Shown here: piece after piece, positions 23,248-28,055 of the stretch
Layout: the number at the start of each line of letters is the position of its first letter
How positions within the stretch are numbered: position 1 is the stretch's first letter
NCBI GenBank assembly: GCA_900768035.1
Contig: CAAGBH010000138.1
Span: 1 to 28,055 of the forward strand
Length of the DNA: 28,055 bases
Direction: 5' to 3'
From: Clostridia bacterium
GTDB lineage: Bacteria; Bacillota; Clostridia; Oscillospirales; Acutalibacteraceae
The notes under the pieces: model-generated
The model's database searches: none
The model's input: only the letters and a program-made list of their open reading frames with translations
What the model was told of the DNA's origin: nothing
Program-made: the position numbers and the translations under genes

Positions 23248-24525
23248 TGCGGGGTTATTTATAATTTCACCCTTTTCGCTGAATCTTGAACCGTGACAGG
23301 GACAGTCCCAAGTGTGTTCATATTTATTCCATTTTAAAGCGCAACCCATATGAGAACAGCGCTTTAAAGTCGGTGTGGCAAAGTCAATTACAGTACTTCC
23401 TAAGTTTGCAAATAATTGTGATGTCAGCATATTTCGGTCAGGGGCGAAAACCTTTGCATAAGGGTTTTCTTTTCCGATTAAAGTATCGGTTAAAATTTGT
23501 GCAGAAATCATTGATGTTGTCATACCCCATTCGTTAAAACCTGTAGCAACATAGACATCGGGCAGGTTCTTACTGTAAGGACCGATATATGCCACTTGGT
23601 CTAAACTCATACAGTCTTGCGTTGACCAAGCAAATTTTTCGGTGTGTTTTGGGAAATTTTTTTTGGCAAAGTCTCTAACCTTTTTAAAACCGTCTTTTGT
23701 ATATCCGGTTCGGTGATCGCCACCGCCCACTAAAAGATAGTTTTTATAATTTCTGAAATAAAAACCGTTTTTTCGGTCAACAAATGTTCCGTTATATTTT
23801 CCTGCTTTCTCTAAAGCAATTACATAAGAATGTTTTTGGTATAGTTTTGTGAAATATAAGCCTTTTGAATTGATTATAGGAAAATGAGTACATACAATAA
23901 CTCTTTTTGCAAATATTTTATGTTTTCCCGAAAAAGCAGTGGTGCCTTCGCATTTATCAATTTTCGTGTTTTCATAAATATTAAGATTTTTTGATATCCC
24001 TCTTATGAATTTAAGGGGATGAAACTGTGCTTGTGACGGAAAAGCGATGGCGGTTTTGCATTTTACGGGCAGCGGAACGGTGTGTGTCAGTTTTGCTTCA
24101 AACCCGAGGGATGAAAGGTGGGATTTTTCACTCTCTAATTTACTATCATTTTTTTCGGAATAAATGTATGAGGGGCAAATTTCAAAATCGCAAGGGATAT
24201 TGTTGCAGATTTTTTTGAATTTTGAAATAGCGTCTAAGTTAGCATCTAAATAAAGTTTTGCATTTTCACTACCGAATTTTTTTATTAAATCACCATATAA
24301 AATATCGTGTTGCGCTGAAAGAACGGCAGTTGTTCTTGCGGTGGTACCGCTTGCGATTGTTTTCGCTTCACAAATAACATAATCAATATTGTTTTGTTTT
24401 AAAAAGTATCCGCAAAGCAGTCCGCAAAGACCGCCGCCGATTATTAAAACATCGGTGTGGATATCACGTTCAAGTGTAGGAAATCCCGGCAAATCTATGC
24501 CGTTTTGCCAAATAGATGTATGCAT
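23224..24525 (-). CDS. FAD-dependent oxidoreductase with C-terminal Rieske [2Fe-2S] domain
   Basis: A 433-residue fusion. Residues about 24-365 form a DAO-type flavoprotein domain: dinucleotide-binding GGGLCG at 30-35, EAKTIASGTTARTTAVLSAQ, and the late VYVATGFNEWGMTTSMISAQIL. Residues about 380-433 form a compact Rieske domain with ligands Cys390 and His392 (CSHMGC) and Cys408 and His411 (CPCHGSRF). The family occurs in anaerobic Firmicutes; substrates are unknown. A GGAG site precedes the ATG. The 5' side has a hairpin, and I find no clear promoter. Its end overlaps spo0A tail to tail by 15 bases. Confidence 0.88.
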   Translation of the reverse strand: MHTSIWQNGIDLPGFPTLERDIHTDVLIIGGGLCGLLCGYFLKQNNIDYVICEAKTIASGTTARTTAVLSAQHDILYGDLIKKFGSENAKLYLDANLDAISKFKKICNNIPCDFEICPSYIYSEKNDSKLESEKSHLSSLGFEAKLTHTVPLPVKCKTAIAFPSQAQFHPLKFIRGISKNLNIYENTKIDKCEGTTAFSGKHKIFAKRVIVCTHFPIINSKGLYFTKLYQKHSYVIALEKAGKYNGTFVDRKNGFYFRNYKNYLLVGGGDHRTGYTKDGFKKVRDFAKKNFPKHTEKFAWSTQDCMSLDQVAYIGPYSKNLPDVYVATGFNEWGMTTSMISAQILTDTLIGKENPYAKVFAPDRNMLTSQLFANLGSTVIDFATPTLKRCSHMGCALKWNKYEHTWDCPCHGSRFSEKGEIINNPAIKDLSNL

Positions 24526-24556
24526 AAAATCAACTCCATAATAGTAGTATGTACCA

Positions 24557-24589
24557 AAAACGCAGTTTGAAACTGCGTTTTAATTTTTT
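24557..24589. terminator. Bidirectional terminator-like hairpin at the left edge of the fibre cassette
   Basis: An 11-base stem, aaaacgcagtt (24557-24567) with aactgcgtttt (24571-24581), has a TGA loop. On the plus strand aatttttt follows. On the minus strand TTTTT closes the stem directly upstream of the oxidoreductase gene, so it might act there as an attenuator. It separates the oxidoreductase from the tail-fibre-like genes. Confidence 0.7.
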
Positions 24590-24649
24590 GTCGGTGAATG
24601 GCGGTTTCATTATGGATAGCATAAGGTCAACTTAAAAGGAGGGATTTTT

Positions 24650-26023
24650 ATGATAAAAATCGAAGTTAGTTCAAACGATATTTTAATGATTGCTGACAGC
24701 GTTTTTTCGGATACGGTGTCGGACGGCGTAATGCACCGAACGGTGCAGTTTCTTTTTCCAAAGAAATGGGATTCTTATCAAAAAACAGCGGTTTTTTCAG
24801 CCGACGGCGTTGAGCCTATTAATATTTTGCTGGATGCTCAAAATCGGCTTTGTGTCGATGAAAATCAATGTTACATACCCTTTGAGGTTTTAAAGGGCGA
24901 CAGGTTTTATGTTTCTGTGTTTGGGGTGAAAGGCGACAGTCTTGCAACCACAACAAAGATTGCAATTAATGTTAAAATGAGCGGTTATGCTTTAGGTGAC
25001 ATACCGAGCGACCCCACACCAAGTCAATATCAACAGATAATTGATTTAACAGAAGAAACAAAACAAATTGCTCAATCTGTCAGAGATGACGCTGATAATG
25101 GCGTATTTGACGGCAGACAGGGTGTAGACGGTAAGGATGCGGTTACCGATTTGGCGTATAATCCACAAAGCGAAAATGCACAAAGCGGAATGGCGGTTGC
25201 TGAGGCTTTGGATAGCGCAGTAACACCTGAAAAAATCAAGGATTCTATTGAGGGAATAACTTTTGTTTTTAACGGCGGAAATGCTTTTGACAGTTTTGAA
25301 GACGGTGAAATTATTGACGAGCAAATGTCAGAAGACAGTCAAAATGCCGTGCAGAATAGGGTGATAAAAAATTATGTGGATACTTCTATGGCTGAAACTT
25401 CGGCAAAGTTCAGCAATGACCTTGAAACGCTGAGTCTTGAAATGGGAGAATCTCTTGAAAATGGAGTCAATTCTGTCAGATCACTTATTCAGCCTGTGGG
25501 CAGTGTTTATATTGCAAGTTCGCCAGAATTTAATCCGTCGGTGATTTATGGCGGTGAGTGGGAACTGTTTGATAAAGAGTTTAAATCTTCAAGCGGGGAC
25601 TTAAACACATCAAATTTTGAAATGTATAACGATACAACATTTTATAAAACGGGTGACACTTCAACAGGTGCTTCTTTTGTTCGCACAGGACACGATTTAA
25701 GGTTACGTCTCAATCTTAAACTTGGTTCGGATATAGGAGATGGCGGCGCAACTCTCTTGAAAATTAGTGATTTTTCATTGTTAGGTATAAGTAAATGGGA
25801 TTATAACTTCTATAATGCTTTGTCTGGCTCTGATGGAAGTAACGCAATAGTAATAGCAGGTATTAACAATGACGGAACAATATCAACATCAGACGCCGTC
25901 GGACAGAACAGTGGGACTGCAAAAGCAGGTGGAATAATGTTTTTCGATGTGACGATACCTATTACTAAAGAATATATGCTTAATGAATATTGTGATAAAT
26001 TTTATTGGAAAAGAATTGTGTAA
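24650..26023 (+). CDS. Phage tail-fibre / upper baseplate-like protein (BppU-like N-terminus)
   Basis: A 457-residue protein. The N-terminal ~120 residues resemble the BppU-type baseplate-attachment domain of Gram-positive phages: a beta-rich module followed by MSGYALGDIPSDPTPSQYQQII. Next is a helical linker with a short collagen-like GRQGVDGKDA, then two fibre-repeat signatures: AYNPQSENAQSGMAVAEAL (about 165-183) and MSEDSQNAVQNRVIKNYVD (about 226-244). The tail-tip motif PVGSVYIASSPEFNPSVIYGGEWELF (about 284-309) leads into a variable C-terminal domain. It should trimerise and bind a surface receptor. An AAGGAGGG site supports the ATG. No convincing promoter was found. Confidence 0.75.
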   Translation: MIKIEVSSNDILMIADSVFSDTVSDGVMHRTVQFLFPKKWDSYQKTAVFSADGVEPINILLDAQNRLCVDENQCYIPFEVLKGDRFYVSVFGVKGDSLATTTKIAINVKMSGYALGDIPSDPTPSQYQQIIDLTEETKQIAQSVRDDADNGVFDGRQGVDGKDAVTDLAYNPQSENAQSGMAVAEALDSAVTPEKIKDSIEGITFVFNGGNAFDSFEDGEIIDEQMSEDSQNAVQNRVIKNYVDTSMAETSAKFSNDLETLSLEMGESLENGVNSVRSLIQPVGSVYIASSPEFNPSVIYGGEWELFDKEFKSSSGDLNTSNFEMYNDTTFYKTGDTSTGASFVRTGHDLRLRLNLKLGSDIGDGGATLLKISDFSLLGISKWDYNFYNALSGSDGSNAIVIAGINNDGTISTSDAVGQNSGTAKAGGIMFFDVTIPITKEYMLNEYCDKFYWKRIV

Positions 26024-26035
26024 GGCGGTGTTTTT

Positions 26036-26560
26036 ATGAGTAAAGAAGTATATGTAAGTGCGAATATGCGTTTTAAGGCAAGAAGTGATACCAAAGAAAA
26101 TTGGCAAACTTCTAATCCAATTTTACTTGCAGGTGAAGCGGGTGTCGTGACGAATGGAACTGAAACCGAAAAAATAAAGTTCGGTGACGGTGTTACACCT
26201 TGGAATGAATTAGGATTTTGGAAAGGTCCAAAGGGCGATAACTATATTTTGACTGACAGTGATAAGCAAGAAATTGCAGAAATATTAAAACCAAAAAGGC
26301 TGACTTTTTCTGACGGAGCAGTTATTACAGCAGAAGATAATGTCGAATATGTTGCAGAGGGTTATATAAATTCTTTAACAATAATATATCCTGAAACTGA
26401 TTTTATTTGTTCTTTCGGTTTTACATTGGCAAGTGCGGGAGATATAACGGTTATTTTACCTGAAAGTAAATATATCGGCAGTATACCGTCTTTTGCTAAC
26501 GGCGAAACTTGGGAACTTAATATCAGAAACGGTGTAGTTGTCGGGGGATTGGTAGAATGA
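26036..26560 (+). CDS. Phage structural/fibre-like protein with tropism-determinant-type N-terminus
   Basis: A 174-residue protein. The N-terminal module MRFKARSDTKENWQTSNPILLAGEAGVVTNGTETEKIKFGDGVTPWNELGFW matches the short beta domain (hyaluronidase or major-tropism-determinant N-terminal type) that phage fibres use for trimerisation or particle attachment. A beta-rich C-terminal region of about 80 residues follows, with no recognised motif. It starts 12 bases after the first fibre gene and overlaps the third by four bases (ATGA). It is short for a fibre and may be an accessory tip or connector. Confidence 0.68.
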   Translation: MSKEVYVSANMRFKARSDTKENWQTSNPILLAGEAGVVTNGTETEKIKFGDGVTPWNELGFWKGPKGDNYILTDSDKQEIAEILKPKRLTFSDGAVITAEDNVEYVAEGYINSLTIIYPETDFICSFGFTLASAGDITVILPESKYIGSIPSFANGETWELNIRNGVVVGGLVE

Positions 26561-27348
26561 GTTTAATAAAGCACAGAAATAATTTGATTTCTGCATTAAA
26601 AAGATTTATTAAAACTGTGAGCGGTGTCCCACCGATAACATTATTAAATTGTATTGGTAGTAAAAGTTTAGTTAATTATAAAATATATGGTAATAGCGTG
26701 CAGAACGGCACACCTACACCCGATTCACCTGTTGAGGTTGAGAGTGTGGGGGAATTGGTAACAGATGAAACGGACGCTAATTATGGTAAATATAAAATAC
26801 CCGTCAAGTGTAGCAATGATAAACAAGAAATAATTACTAATATATATCTTGACGAGCCACTTCGTAAGATTGGAAACTATGCGGATTATATTGATTTTAA
26901 AGATAAAATCATTATTAGAAGTATTGGTCAAAAAACATTTGTTGGAAATGAGGGTTTAGATTCTACTTTAATGACAAACGCATTAGTTTATCCTTTGAAT
27001 AATAAAATAGGAGGCAATGCTTTTTGCAGTCATTTTGTCAATAAATACCCTCTTCCAATAGCAACAGAACGTTATTGGGGATATATAGGTATATCAAGTT
27101 TATCGCAGAGTGGTATAGGTTTCTTTGCAGTCGATTCACCTTATTCTGAAGAAGAATTTAAACAGTATCTTTCAGAGCAAAAATTGAATGGCACACCAGT
27201 TGAAGTATATTACACATATGAAAGCAAATTGGTAGAACCAATAGAACTCTTCTCATTACCAACTTTCAAAGGCACTACAATCTATTCAGTGGATACAAGT
27301 ATTCAAGCATCTAATATGGAAGTGACATATTATACGACAAATAAATAA
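26557..27348 (+). CDS. Phage tail/minor structural-like protein
   Basis: A 263-residue protein. Residues about 40-70 hold the pattern YKIYGNSVQNGTPTPDSPVEVESVGE, common in putative tail or minor structural proteins of Firmicutes phages. The C-terminus, LNGTPVEVYYTYESKLVEPIELFSLPTFKGTTIYSVDTSIQASNMEVTYY, is also typical of that group. The middle (about 85-190) looks like a carbohydrate-binding-type beta domain and is the likely specificity region. It is translationally coupled to the upstream gene and is the last gene of the cassette. It has no lysis or catalytic motif. Confidence 0.68.
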   Translation: MSLIKHRNNLISALKRFIKTVSGVPPITLLNCIGSKSLVNYKIYGNSVQNGTPTPDSPVEVESVGELVTDETDANYGKYKIPVKCSNDKQEIITNIYLDEPLRKIGNYADYIDFKDKIIIRSIGQKTFVGNEGLDSTLMTNALVYPLNNKIGGNAFCSHFVNKYPLPIATERYWGYIGISSLSQSGIGFFAVDSPYSEEEFKQYLSEQKLNGTPVEVYYTYESKLVEPIELFSLPTFKGTTIYSVDTSIQASNMEVTYYTTNK

Positions 27349-27355
27349 AGCATTT

Positions 27356-27389
27356 AATCCCGCAGTTGCGAGTAAGCAACTGCGGGATT
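27356..27389 (+). terminator. Terminator at the right edge of the fibre cassette
   Basis: A perfect 14-base stem, aatcccgcagttgc (27356-27369) with gcaactgcgggatt (27376-27389), has a 6-base loop; the T-tract beyond is weak (tgtgattta). It lies seven bases after the third fibre-like gene. The inner arms cgcagtt and aactgcg are the same as in the hairpin at 24557-24581. Confidence 0.75.
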
Positions 27390-27402
27390 TGTGATTTATT
27401 AC

Positions 27403-27431
27403 TTGAAAATTTGGAAAAAATATTATATAAT
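27403..27431 (+). promoter_or_regulatory. SigA-type promoter of the symporter gene
   Basis: TTGAAA (27403-27408), 17 bases, TATAAT (27426-27431), 30 bases upstream of the start codon. The layout is the same as at the DUF4375 and envelope-operon promoters. Confidence 0.72.
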
Positions 27432-27461
27432 ATTTGTAATTATTTTTTTAAGGAGAAAAAG

Positions 27462-28033
27462 ATGGACAGTAAATTACAAATTTTAATTGCAATGGTCGTT
27501 TATATGGCGGCTGTAATTGCAATCGGAATTTTGTTTGCAAAAAAAGCAAATAAAAGTTCTGAAAACTATTTTTTAGGCGGTCGTTCATTGGGACCATGGG
27601 TTACCGCTATGAGCGCTGAAGCCTCTGATATGAGCGGTTGGCTTTTGATGGGACTTCCCGGTGTTGCTTACTGGTGCGGTCTTGCGGATGCCGCTTGGAC
27701 TGCTATCGGACTTGCTATCGGAACATATTTTAACTGGCTTATAGTTTCAAGAAGACTTCGCAGATACAGTATTGTTGCTAACAATTCGATAACATTGCCT
27801 GAATTCTTTTCAAACCGTTTCCGTGAAAACAAGAAACTTATTATGACTATTTCGGCATTGTTTATTTTGATTTTCTTTACAGTTTATGCGGCAAGTTGTT
27901 TTGTTACTTGCGGAAAACTTTTCTCAACACTTTTTGGCACACCTTATATTGCGATGATGATTGTCGGTGCAATATTTGTGTTGCTTTATACATTGCTTGG
28001 CGGTTTCCTTGCTGAGAGTGCATCTGACTTTAT
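27462..28033 (+). CDS. putP: Sodium/proline symporter, PutP-like (N-terminal part, cut by the contig end)
   Basis: About 190 codons are genuine. The protein starts MDSKLQILIAMVVYMAAVIAIG. It continues with the SSS-family hallmarks NYFLGGRSLGPWVTAMSAEASDMSGWLLMGLPG, YWCGLADAAWTAIGLAIGTYFNWLI, ITLPEFFSNRF and LGGFLAESASDF. These match the PutP branch of the sodium:solute symporter family, which imports proline with sodium. At least four to five membrane spans are included. AAGGAG precedes the ATG. Full-length members have around 490-500 residues, so over half is missing. The codons after about 28033 are adapter-derived and not part of the gene. Confidence 0.9.
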
Positions 28034-28055
28034 AGATCGGAAGAGCACACGTCTG
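28034..28055 (+). other. Illumina adapter sequence left at the contig end
   Basis: The last 22 bases begin AGATCGGAAGAGC and continue ACACGTCTG, the start of the TruSeq-type read-through adapter. They follow the symporter codons directly and do not encode the expected PutP continuation. This is an assembly artefact. Confidence 0.97.

Noticed and set aside
24650..27348. Complete prophage, or a diversity-generating retroelement target
   Set aside because: No integrase, capsid, tail-tube, lysis or regulator genes are near, and no reverse transcriptase or template repeat was seen. Only fibre-like genes are present.

Overview
The window looks like a complete assembly contig from a low-GC, endospore-forming member of the Clostridia, most likely an uncultured Oscillospirales/Ruminococcaceae-type gut bacterium. 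The reasons are the AT-rich sequence, strong AGGAGG ribosome binding sites, several TTGAAA-N17-TATAAT promoters, the sporulation genes ylbJ, yqfC, yqfD and spo0A, and a pyruvate phosphate dikinase. Both ends cut through genes. The last 22 bases are an Illumina adapter rather than genome. No rRNA, tRNA, CRISPR array, insertion sequence or recombinase gene was seen.

Layout. 1-218: start of ppdK on the minus strand. 487-3334: a three-gene operon of a DUF5058 membrane protein, a second membrane protein and a membrane-anchored M20 peptidase. 3345-3550: an array of small hairpins with an ATATCACT motif, followed by a DUF4375 gene. 4146-5418 (minus): a four-cysteine small protein and ylbJ. 5482-12644 (plus): yqfC, yqfD, phoH, ybeY, era, a yqzL-like small gene, recO and mutS2. 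This is the usual Firmicutes sporulation, ribosome-maturation and repair neighbourhood.

12697-21458 is a cell-envelope glycopolymer region built from two convergent operons that meet at a shared terminator. The plus-strand operon is glf plus a family 2 glycosyltransferase. The minus-strand operon has a CDP-polyol phosphotransferase, a TarI/IspD-like cytidylyltransferase, an SDR reductase/epimerase, an acyltransferase, a LicD protein and a two-part ABC exporter. Together these would make, decorate and export a phosphopolyol (teichoic-acid-like) polymer, possibly with galactofuranose. The minus operon starts at a strong promoter surrounded by ATGTGTT repeats.

21560-24525: tcdA (minus), spo0A (plus) and a FAD/Rieske oxidoreductase (minus) that overlaps the end of spo0A. 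The Spo0A receiver carries Glu at residue 56, where the phosphorylated Asp is expected. 24650-27348: three phage tail-fibre-like genes with no other phage gene near them, bounded by two hairpins that share the same stem core. 27462 to the end: the start of a PutP-type sodium/proline symporter, cut off by the adapter.

The most interesting items are the Glu56 Spo0A, the orphan fibre cassette with matching boundary hairpins, the multi-hairpin element, and a hairpin covering the ribosome binding site of the yqzL-like gene.
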